Shown here one piece after another: positions 16,594 through 23,633 of a stretch of 64,000 bases of DNA. The stretch is from Asticcacaulis sp. AC402 (GTDB lineage: Bacteria; Pseudomonadota; Alphaproteobacteria; Caulobacterales; Caulobacteraceae): NCBI RefSeq assembly GCF_000495835.1, contig NZ_AWGC01000012.1:186001-250000 (forward strand). The letters run 5' to 3'. Made by a program: the position numbers and the translations under genes. A model generated the notes under the pieces. It saw only the letters and a program-made list of their open reading frames with translations. It was not told the DNA's origin and made no database searches. Within the stretch, counting starts at the first letter, position 1. Each line of letters opens with the position of its first letter.

Positions 16594-16634
16594 TGGTTAC
16601 GCTACCAAAGGTTCAGACCACCTGTACCGTTACA
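16594..16634. promoter_or_regulatory. two palindromic operator candidates between rhaD and rhaI
   Basis: TGGTTACGCTACCA (16594-16607) has the TGGT-N6-ACCA layout with a central CG that LacI-family regulators in alphaproteobacteria favour. TGTACCGTTACA (16623-16634) is a second near-palindrome. Together with GTTAACG/CGTTAAC (16653-16677) at the rhaD stop they suggest rhaI has an internal, separately controlled promoter. No LacI-type gene is in the window. Confidence 0.4.
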
Positions 16635-16672
16635 CGGATGCGACATTGCTCAGTTAACGCCCACGTTTGTCG

Positions 16673-18766
16673 TTAACGGGTAAAGGCCATGGCGTTGCCG
16701 GCATCGACATTGAGAATATTGCCCGTCGACTTGGACGCTGCCGACGAGGCGAGAAAAACGACAGCTTCGGCGACATCTTCGGGAAGAACCGAACGCTTAA
16801 GGAGGCTGCGATTGCGGTAAAAGTCCTCGATATCGGCGTCTTTGAGATTGTAGGCGGCCGCGCGCTCTGCCCGCCACGCGCCGTTCCAGATGTGCGAACC
16901 GCGAATGACCGCATCGGGGTTGACGACATTAACACGGATACCGTGTGGTGCACCCTCCAGAGCGAGGCACCGCGCCAGGTGGAGTTCCGCCGCCTTGGCC
17001 GAACAATAGGCCGAGGCATTGACCGACGGCGCCAGGGCGTTCTTGGAGCCGACGAAAACGATCGAACCGCCTAACGGCTTCATGGCCTTGAAGGCTTCAC
17101 GCACAGCGAGGAAATAGCCGTCACTCAAGACGGCGAAGTTGCGCCGCCACAACTCCAAAGTGGTTTCCTCGATCGATGCCGCGGAAGCTATGCCGGCATT
17201 GGCGACGAACAGGTCAACGCCGCCGAACTGCGTCGCTGTGTAGTTAAAGGACTCTAAGATCGCAGCTTCGTCGGTCACATCGGCTTCGAAGGCACGCACC
17301 CGGTCGGCCGAATGCGCCGCCGCCAGATCTGAGCGCAGGGCTTCCAGCCGGCCGCCGTCAATATCGGTTACGACCACATGGCCGCCGCGCTGTAACACGG
17401 CTTCGGCGATGGCTCGGCCGATACCACCCGCCGCGCCGGTGATGTAGGCGACCTGGCCGGCGAACAGGCCGGGCGTGGGCTGGCGGCGTAGCTTGGCCTC
17501 CTCGAGCTGCCAGTATTCGATGTCGAAGGCTTCCTGCTCGGGAAGGGCGACATAGCGGTCCAGGGCTTCGGCGCCGCGCATCACCTGGATGGAATTGACA
17601 TAGTATTCGGCCGCGATCCGTGCCGTCGCCTTGTCGGCGGCAAACGTCAGCATGCCGTAGCCCGGCACCAGTACCACCACCGGAGTGGCGTCGCGGATAG
17701 GTGGGCTGTCGGAGCGTTTGCAGCGCTGATAATAGGCGCGGTAACCGGCGCAATAGGCCTCAAGCGCCTGATCGATGGCAGCGTCGTCGGCGTCAGCATC
17801 CAGCACCAAAGGACGGATCTTGGTGCGCAGGAAATGGTCTGGACAGGAGGTCCCCATAGCCGCCAGACGGTCGAGGTCGTGCGAACAGACGAAGTCGAGC
17901 ACAACGGGGCTGTCGCTTACATGAGCTAGTTTCAGCTGTGAAAAACTGAACTTGGCGCGCAGCACCGGTGTCAGCCGGGTGAACAGGGCGGCGCGCTCGG
18001 CGGCCGTATGCGGGCGAATCCGGACGCCGCCGAAGACCGGTCTGGCAACTGCGCGTGCGTCGATATAGTCCTGGGCGCGGCGGATCAGCCTGAGGCTGTT
18101 GCGATAGCAGGCTTCCGAGGTGTCTCCCCAGCAGATCAGACCGTGGCCGGCCATGACCATGCCACGCCATTGAGGATTGGCCGCAACTGCGTCGCGAATA
18201 CGCAGGCCAAGATCGAAGCCCGGACGTTGCCAGCCAATCCAGCCCAAACTGTCGCCATAGACCTGACGCGTCAGGCGTTCGGAGTCTTCGGCAGCGGCGA
18301 TGGCAATGACGGCATCGGGGTGAAGATGATCGACATGGGTATGGGGCAGGAAGGCATGCAGCGCCGTGTCTATGCTGGCCGCGCGCGGATTGAGGCCGAA
18401 ACCGCAATGGAGCAGCAGGTCGACCATCTCGTCTTCATGAGCCAGCCCGCGATAGCGCTTTTCCAGGCTGCGTACGCGATCGAGATATAGGGTGGCGAAA
18501 CCATCGAGCTTCATGGAGCCGAGATCGCCGCCGGAACCCTTGACCCACAGGACTTCGACCGGTTCGCCCGTCAGCGGATCAGGCTGAACGATCTTGGCGG
18601 AGGTGTTGCCCCCGCCGAAATTGGTGACGGTGGCGTCGCGGCCGAGCAGGTTGGAGCGGTAAACCAGGCTTTGCGTCGGCGACAGGCCGGCATGATAAGC
18701 GCTATTCCATACCGCGACGTCCTTCGGAAAAACGTCTACCTGCGGTGCTACCCGAGACACACCCAT
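16673..18766 (-). CDS. rhaD: bifunctional L-rhamnulose-1-phosphate aldolase / L-lactaldehyde dehydrogenase
   Basis: The 697-residue fusion has a class II aldolase N-terminal half (about 25-400). TNFGGGNTSAKI, HVDHLHPDAVIAIAAAED and MVMAGHGLICWGDTSEACY carry the zinc-binding His residues. A short-chain dehydrogenase half follows (about 430-697) with the NAD site GAAGGIGRAIAEAV, the NAG strand VANAGIAS and the active-site YCSAKAAELH. It splits rhamnulose-1-phosphate into dihydroxyacetone phosphate and lactaldehyde and oxidises the latter to lactate. This fused form is standard in many alphaproteobacteria and actinobacteria. It is the first gene of the leftward rha group and divergent from the kinase. 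Confidence 0.93.
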   Translation of the reverse strand: MGVSRVAPQVDVFPKDVAVWNSAYHAGLSPTQSLVYRSNLLGRDATVTNFGGGNTSAKIVQPDPLTGEPVEVLWVKGSGGDLGSMKLDGFATLYLDRVRSLEKRYRGLAHEDEMVDLLLHCGFGLNPRAASIDTALHAFLPHTHVDHLHPDAVIAIAAAEDSERLTRQVYGDSLGWIGWQRPGFDLGLRIRDAVAANPQWRGMVMAGHGLICWGDTSEACYRNSLRLIRRAQDYIDARAVARPVFGGVRIRPHTAAERAALFTRLTPVLRAKFSFSQLKLAHVSDSPVVLDFVCSHDLDRLAAMGTSCPDHFLRTKIRPLVLDADADDAAIDQALEAYCAGYRAYYQRCKRSDSPPIRDATPVVVLVPGYGMLTFAADKATARIAAEYYVNSIQVMRGAEALDRYVALPEQEAFDIEYWQLEEAKLRRQPTPGLFAGQVAYITGAAGGIGRAIAEAVLQRGGHVVVTDIDGGRLEALRSDLAAAHSADRVRAFEADVTDEAAILESFNYTATQFGGVDLFVANAGIASAASIEETTLELWRRNFAVLSDGYFLAVREAFKAMKPLGGSIVFVGSKNALAPSVNASAYCSAKAAELHLARCLALEGAPHGIRVNVVNPDAVIRGSHIWNGAWRAERAAAYNLKDADIEDFYRNRSLLKRSVLPEDVAEAVVFLASSAASKSTGNILNVDAGNAMAFTR

Positions 18767-19201
18767 GCCTAAAATCCCAACCCGTATCTGTGCCCTTCCT
18801 ACTTAGATACAGTCTCAATCGCTTACGATCAATCGCAAATGATGACCGAAAGCGGCCTGTTTCTGCATTTTTTGCCACATTGTGGGATGAATTGCGCACA
18901 TTTGAGAACTTTCGTCAAAGTCGATCAAGCTGATGCGAATCCTACCTACCAGATGCTGCGTCCCACGGCCGCACGGTTTTCGCCGGAGGCCGCGCAGCGA
19001 AAAAGTGATACGCGGCAAAGTGATACGCGGCATAGAGAATACGCCGCCGTTACCGAAATGGCGCACTTCGCCTCTGTGGTGTCACCGGTGTCACAAAGGG
19101 TTGATTTACGGCACACTTAAGATATAGTCATACAAATAAAAAAGCCAGGCGTGGACGGGGCAACCCGCAATGACCATGGTACAGGGTTGAAACGGGAAGA
19201 C
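18767..19201. promoter_or_regulatory. divergent rhaD/kinase control region
   Basis: The 435-bp gap has no gene. It contains CGATCAATCG (18826-18835), which shares its core with ATCGATCAATATCGAT before the DeoR gene; a perfect tandem pair of the 15-mer AAAGTGATACGCGGC (19002-19016, 19017-19031); a direct repeat GGTGTCACC/GGTGTCACA (19078-19095); and a sigma70-like promoter TTGATT (19101-19106), 16-base spacer, TATAGT (19123-19128) facing the kinase. These are likely targets for the DeoR regulator and perhaps another factor. Confidence 0.5.
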
Positions 19202-20590
19202 ATGCCAAAGAAGCATCAGGGCAAGTGCGTCGTTTTCGATGTTGGCAAGACCTTCGCCAAGGTCAGCGTGGTCGATGTCGAAGGCGTGGTCTGGACCGAG
19301 CGCCGGCGCGCCATCCCCCACTTCGACGCCCTCCTCTATCGCGCCTTCGCTGTTGACACCCTGCATGACTGGCTGATCGAGCAATTGCGTGACCTGGGCA
19401 GCCAATACTTCATCGATCGGATCATTCCCGTCACTCACGGTGCCACCTGTGCCTTCCTCGACGATGAACACAAGCTGGTCCAGCCGATTCAGGACTACGA
19501 GTCCGCTGTGCCGCCGGAATATGTCCGCGCTTACACGCGCATCCGCCCTGGCTTCGACGAGACCCAGTCGCCGTCACTGCCGTTGGGCTTAAACCTGGGC
19601 AGCCAGATCTTCTGGCATTCCCGCCGCGCGCCGGAGATGTTCGGCAGAGTGCGCTGGATCCTTAACTATCCACAATACTGGGCCTGGCGGCTGAGCGGCG
19701 CGCTTTGCAACGAAGTCACCTCCATGGGCTGCCACACTGACCTGTGGTGCCCGGAACGCAAGGATTTCTCGTCGCTGGCCGTGAAACAAGGTTGGGCCGA
19801 CCGCTTTCCGGAAATGCACCCCGCCTGGGAGCCCGTCGCTACCCTGCGAAGCGATATTGCGGCGGCGGCAGGCCTGCCGCCCTCGGTAAAGGTCTGCGTC
19901 GGCGCCCACGACACGAATGCCGCCCTCGCCAGCATCATAATCGGCAGCGACACCGATCCGCCGGCCCTGTTGTCAACCGGAACCTGGTTTATCGCCATGG
20001 CGCCTGGCGCCTCGGCGGACGACCTGGTGTCGCACCGCGACTGCCTGGCCAATGTTGACGTCTTCGGCCGGCCGGTACCCTGCGCCCGCTTTATGGGCGG
20101 CCGCGTTTATGACAGCTTTATGGGCAACGGAGTCGTGGTCGATGAAGCCGCCCTGTGCGCCGTGATGCGCAAAGGTACGTCTGGCCTCCCGGTCTTCCTG
20201 GAAGGGCCTGGCGTCTGCCCCGGTCTGAACGCCACCCTTCCTTCGCTTGGCGAAAGCGCGGAGGAACGTGCGGCGCGGGGCCTACTCTATGTCGCCCTGA
20301 TGACGTCGGCCTGTCTCGATCTGGTCCGGGCCTCCGACCAGCTTCTGATCGAAGGTCCGGCGGCAGGTAATGCCCTGCTTTGCGGACTGATCGCGGCCTT
20401 GCGCCCCGGCCCGGTCGTGGTCGAGGACCGCCGCAATGCCGTGTCCCTTGGGGCAGCGCGTCTTGCCTTCTACGACCGCCCGGCGCCCCAGGCCCGCATC
20501 CGCCAGTTGGTAACGCCCGTCCTGCGCGACGACATACGTCGTTTCCGTGAGCTATGGCGAGGCCGGGTTTCCGCAGAACTCGCAGCCTGA
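19202..20590 (+). CDS. rhaB: FGGY-family sugar kinase, probable L-rhamnulokinase
   Basis: The 462-residue kinase starts MPKKHQGKCVVFDVGKT, where FDVGKTFAKVSV is the phosphate-1 loop. The second nucleotide-binding block is GAHDTNAAL near 255 with STGTWFIAM following, and the C-terminal adenosine motif is LLIEGPAAGNALLCGLI near 398. Its place opposite rhaD-rhaI and next to a DeoR regulator makes L-rhamnulose the likely substrate (phosphorylation at O1); it differs from E. coli RhaB, so fuculose or xylulose cannot be excluded. GGGAAGAC precedes the chosen ATG; a Met 17 codons earlier lacks a good site. Confidence 0.82.
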   Translation: MPKKHQGKCVVFDVGKTFAKVSVVDVEGVVWTERRRAIPHFDALLYRAFAVDTLHDWLIEQLRDLGSQYFIDRIIPVTHGATCAFLDDEHKLVQPIQDYESAVPPEYVRAYTRIRPGFDETQSPSLPLGLNLGSQIFWHSRRAPEMFGRVRWILNYPQYWAWRLSGALCNEVTSMGCHTDLWCPERKDFSSLAVKQGWADRFPEMHPAWEPVATLRSDIAAAAGLPPSVKVCVGAHDTNAALASIIIGSDTDPPALLSTGTWFIAMAPGASADDLVSHRDCLANVDVFGRPVPCARFMGGRVYDSFMGNGVVVDEAALCAVMRKGTSGLPVFLEGPGVCPGLNATLPSLGESAEERAARGLLYVALMTSACLDLVRASDQLLIEGPAAGNALLCGLIAALRPGPVVVEDRRNAVSLGAARLAFYDRPAPQARIRQLVTPVLRDDIRRFRELWRGRVSAELAA

Positions 20591-20683
20591 CGCTTTTTCT
20601 CATGGCTCAAATTGTTTCCAAAAATTGGCAATCCACTTTTTGGCATCCGGCTTTATCGACAAATCTCTTGGACTTCCCTATAA

Positions 20684-20699
20684 ATCGATCAATATCGAT
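20684..20699. promoter_or_regulatory. palindromic operator candidate upstream of the DeoR gene
   Basis: ATCGAT-CAAT-ATCGAT is a direct and inverted repeat 42 bp before the regulator start. Its core CGATCAAT recurs at 18826 in the rhaD/kinase control region. It could be the autoregulatory site of the DeoR protein. Confidence 0.35.
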
Positions 20700-20740
20700 C
20701 ATCGCGCGGACCGATTCGCGCAAACGGGGTTCAGGGACGC

Positions 20741-21583
20741 ATGCATTTTCAGGATCGCTGGAAGCGGATAATCGACGAACTCAGCCCTGACCGCGTCACC
20801 TCGGTCGACGAGTTGACCGAGCGTTTAGGCGTTTCGCCGGCCACCATCCGCCGCGACCTGAACGAGCTGGACGGCCTGGGCTATCTCTTGCGGGTGCGTG
20901 GCGGCGCTATGCGCGCAGAAAGCAAGGCCTACAAGCAGGCGGCGGACGAACGGCGCAGCGAGGGCCTGCAAGGCCAGCCGGGCTTCCTCGATACCGTTAT
21001 CAGCCACGCCCCGGCCAAGCGCGCTATCGCCCGCACTGCCCTGGAATTCCTGACGCCCGGACTGTCAATGATCATCGACGGCGGCACCACCACCTATACC
21101 ATGGCATCGATGATGCCGAACGAGCCCTACCATGTGCTCACCACCTCGATCGCCATCCTGCAGGGCCTGATCGCCCGGCCGCGGGTGCGGGTGACCTTGC
21201 CCGGCGGCGAGTTCTTCCGGGAACAAAGCATTATCCTCAACCCTTACGAGGACGGCATCTTGCAGCATTTCACCGCGGCGCGGATGTTTATCGGCTGTCA
21301 AGCGATCACGCGCAACGGCTTGCTGCAAACCGATGGCCTGCTGGTCCAGTCCGAACGGCGGCTGATAGAGCGCGCCAACGAAATCATCGTGCTGGCGGAC
21401 TCGAGTAAGATCAATGCCTCGGGCTCACTCGCCGTATGTCCGCTGAGCAAGATCGATGTGCTGATTACCGACGACGGCATTGCGCCGGATGCGGTGGAGT
21501 GGCTGAAGGCGGCGGGGATCGATGTACGTATCGCCGAGCGCACGGCCGAAGACCGTAATACGCCGGTGCCGTTGCCGCGGTAG
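20741..21583 (+). CDS. DeoR-family regulator of rhamnose genes
   Basis: The 280-residue protein has a DeoR helix-turn-helix at about 20-50 (SVDELTERLGVSPATIRRDL, then NELDGLGYLLRVRGGAM) and a sugar-phosphate sensor domain (PAKRAIARTALEFLTPG, IIDGGTTTYTMASMM, LADSSKINASGSLAVCPL). DeoR regulators of rha operons respond to rhamnulose or its phosphate. It sits 150 bp after the kinase in the same direction and likely controls the divergent rha promoters. The ATG is preceded by CAGGGACGC. A short inverted repeat follows the gene. Confidence 0.88.
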   Translation: MHFQDRWKRIIDELSPDRVTSVDELTERLGVSPATIRRDLNELDGLGYLLRVRGGAMRAESKAYKQAADERRSEGLQGQPGFLDTVISHAPAKRAIARTALEFLTPGLSMIIDGGTTTYTMASMMPNEPYHVLTTSIAILQGLIARPRVRVTLPGGEFFREQSIILNPYEDGILQHFTAARMFIGCQAITRNGLLQTDGLLVQSERRLIERANEIIVLADSSKINASGSLAVCPLSKIDVLITDDGIAPDAVEWLKAAGIDVRIAERTAEDRNTPVPLPR

Positions 21584-21588
21584 CTATT

Positions 21589-21606
21589 GGTGACGCGGGC
21601 GTCACC
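21589..21606 (+). terminator. inverted repeat after DeoR gene
   Basis: GGTGACGC, two bases, GCGTCACC form an 8-bp stem just after the DeoR stop. There is no T-run, so a Rho-independent role is doubtful. Confidence 0.35.
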
Positions 21607-21627
21607 GTTGGATCAGGAGCTGATAGT

Positions 21628-21867
21628 ATGCGCAGCGTGATCGTGCATTTGATAGAAACCACGGAAGCCGAAGTCAGCGCCTTCCTTGAAACGCAATATC
21701 CCACTCAGGCCGGCCCACCCTGGGTCGCGTTGTCTAACAATGACCCGTGTTTATACTTCAATTTCTATACCTATCTTCTCGAAGAGGCCGGACCCGACAA
21801 ACTTTCAGAGTTGGAGCGTCGGCTGGGCTTGATGCCTTCTATTAGAGCGCAATCCGATAAAGTGTGA
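21628..21867 (+). CDS. N-terminal part of an unknown protein, cut by F1-G
   Basis: An AGGAG site precedes an ATG that opens 72 native codons (start MRSVIVHLIETTEAEV, later FNFYTYLLEEAGPDKLSELE). The frame then enters repeat F1-G and stops after seven foreign codons (RAQSDKV). In the same frame, 102 bp on, it resumes with SVIADISGRHSGDLE and ends at 22149, so the undisturbed protein would be 139 residues. I do not recognise the family; the composition suggests a small soluble cytoplasmic protein. In this genome the gene is probably inactive. Confidence 0.7.
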   Translation: MRSVIVHLIETTEAEVSAFLETQYPTQAGPPWVALSNNDPCLYFNFYTYLLEEAGPDKLSELERRLGLMPSIRAQSDKV

Positions 21868-21945
21868 CGCACTTTTCGGAAAAATTGCGCGACAAAACAA
21901 AAACCTAGAGCGGGATTTTGATTCCATCAAAACTCATCGCGCTCT
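21844..21945 (+). repeat. F1 repeat copy G, inserted in a gene (102 bp)
   Basis: This copy runs from AGAGCGCAATCCGATAAAG to CATCGCGCTCT. It sits between codons ATT and AGC of the surrounding gene, on codon boundaries, in the opposite orientation to the copy in the response-regulator gene. The first in-frame stop is its eighth codon. No target duplication is evident. Confidence 0.93.
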
Positions 21946-22149
21946 AGCGTTATCGCTGATATTTCCGGACGGCACTCCGGCGACCTTGAGGTTGAAGCGT
22001 TCACTACGGTCATGCTAACGAAGTTCAGCGGCGTGGCCGAGGATGACTATACCGCGCGATATTGGACCCTGGACGAAATCATCTCTGCCGGAGACATACA
22101 AAACGGCCAAAGGTTTTTTGACTACCGCTGGCGATCGCGGCTTCATTGA
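21946..22149 (+). pseudogene. severed C-terminal part of the unknown protein
   Basis: These 67 codons continue the frame of the gene starting at 21628 and include GDLEVEAFTTVMLTKFSGV and ARYWTLDEIISAGDIQ, closing with TGA at 22147-22149. No start codon or ribosome site is suitable for separate translation. Coding-like composition and lack of stops over 204 bp support a shared ancestry with the upstream part. Confidence 0.75.
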
Positions 22150-22175
22150 AGAGCCAGTTTAGCAAATTTGCGAAC

Positions 22176-22208
22176 AAAAAAATCCCGGACGAACCATCCG
22201 GGATTTTT
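22176..22208. terminator. bidirectional Rho-independent terminator
   Basis: An AAAAAAATCCCGGA arm pairs with TCCGGGATTTTT across a short loop (CGAACCA), with an A-run before and a T-run after. It serves both the rightward split gene and the leftward secretion genes that converge here. Confidence 0.85.
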
Positions 22209-22229
22209 GTTGGCTCAATGTTATCAAGC

Positions 22230-23633
22230 TTACGACTCTCGGAATGTCTTCCACAGCGACTGGTTCAGCGGCTCGAGGATGTACTGCAGCACCGTGCGCT
22301 CGCGCATTGGAACCACTACCTCGACCGGCAAGCCAGGCTTCAACTGCTCGGTTCCCATTCGCGACAGGGTCGCGAGGGTTTCCGGGCTGATCTGAACCCG
22401 CGCCGTGTAGAAGGTGTTGCCGCTTTCCTTGTCGGTAAAGGCATCGCCCGACACATCGAGTACCTTTCCCTCCAGGATCGGCGCGCTGTGCTCATGTAGC
22501 GAAATGAAGCGAACCTGGGCGATCTGGCCCGGATGAATGTCATTACCGTTCCGCGCCGGGACCATGGCCTTGATGACCAGCGGCGTGGCTTCGGGCACGA
22601 TGTCCAGCAGTTTCTGGCCGGGCTGGATCACACCGCCGACGGTAGAGACCGACAGGCCCATCACCTTTCCACTGGCCGTGGCACGGACGTGCAACCGGTC
22701 GTAGGCCGCGCGGGCAGCAACCAGTTGCGGTTCCATTGTCTTGAGGCGACCCTGGGTGTCGTTCAGGTCGGTCATGACGTTGTCGATATACTGCTTGCGG
22801 ATACCGACGGCCTGCATCTGGGTCTCGCCGATCTGGGCCTGGGCGCCGGCAACCTGGGCTCTCAGGGCGCCATACTCGCCTTCCATGCCAGCCACCGATT
22901 CCTGCAGGGCACGCACACGCGTCGTCGGCGCATAGCCGCGGGCGTTGAGGTCCTCGACGCCTGTCAACTCCTCCTTGGTCAGGGCCTGGCGGGTCTGGTT
23001 CGCCGTCATCTGCTCCTGGTTGCCGACGATCTGTTGCTCGCTTTGCTTGACGCGCTGCTGCAGGACCGACATCTGCGACGCCAGGAAGGTACGGTTCGAC
23101 GCCATGGTCTTGCGCTGAATGTCCATCGTGTCATTGATCAGCGGACGGAAGGCTTCCGGCAGGTCGGCAAACTCGACGGGCTCAGAGAAACCGGCACGCT
23201 GCCCCTGTTCGGCAAGAAGGCGCGCCTCGCGCGTCTTCAGGTCGATATACTGCCCCATTAAGGCATTGGCATTGGCTTCGGTTTCATCGCCGGACATCGT
23301 GATCAGCTCCTGGCCCTTGCGGACCATTTCGCCTTCCTTGACGTGAAGGGCGGCGATAATGCCACCTTCCTTGTGCGCCACTTCCTGGAGGTTGCCGACG
23401 ACAGCGATCTGGCCGGTGGCATAGACAGCGGCGTCCACCCGGGCAAAAGTCGCCCAGCCCATCAGGACCACGAAGAAGATGAAAACGACCGCCATACCGA
23501 AACGAATGTCCCTGCTGGGATCGTCGGAGCCGGACTTGCCAAAGCCGAGCAGAGCGCCGATGCCGCCACCGGCGGGCGGCTTGGAATCGTTCTGTGGTTT
23601 ATCCATCGTATCGAAGTTCGAGCTATCGGGCAT
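22230..23633 (-). CDS. type I secretion membrane fusion protein (HlyD/RsaE-like)
   Basis: The 467-residue adaptor has a Gly-rich cytoplasmic start, one membrane helix at about 46-66 (GMAVVFIFFVVLMGWATFA), a lipoyl/barrel-sandwich part (VGNLQEVAHKEGGIIAALHV), a long coiled coil (about 150-300), and the HlyD C-terminal signature (GLPVEVVVPMRERTVLQYIL). It would bridge an inner-membrane ABC exporter and an outer-membrane TolC-like channel. Its ATG overlaps the stop of the ABC gene (TGATG), so the two are made together. It resembles S-layer secretion adaptors of Caulobacter; no secreted substrate gene is adjacent. Confidence 0.9.
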   Translation of the reverse strand: MPDSSNFDTMDKPQNDSKPPAGGGIGALLGFGKSGSDDPSRDIRFGMAVVFIFFVVLMGWATFARVDAAVYATGQIAVVGNLQEVAHKEGGIIAALHVKEGEMVRKGQELITMSGDETEANANALMGQYIDLKTREARLLAEQGQRAGFSEPVEFADLPEAFRPLINDTMDIQRKTMASNRTFLASQMSVLQQRVKQSEQQIVGNQEQMTANQTRQALTKEELTGVEDLNARGYAPTTRVRALQESVAGMEGEYGALRAQVAGAQAQIGETQMQAVGIRKQYIDNVMTDLNDTQGRLKTMEPQLVAARAAYDRLHVRATASGKVMGLSVSTVGGVIQPGQKLLDIVPEATPLVIKAMVPARNGNDIHPGQIAQVRFISLHEHSAPILEGKVLDVSGDAFTDKESGNTFYTARVQISPETLATLSRMGTEQLKPGLPVEVVVPMRERTVLQYILEPLNQSLWKTFRES

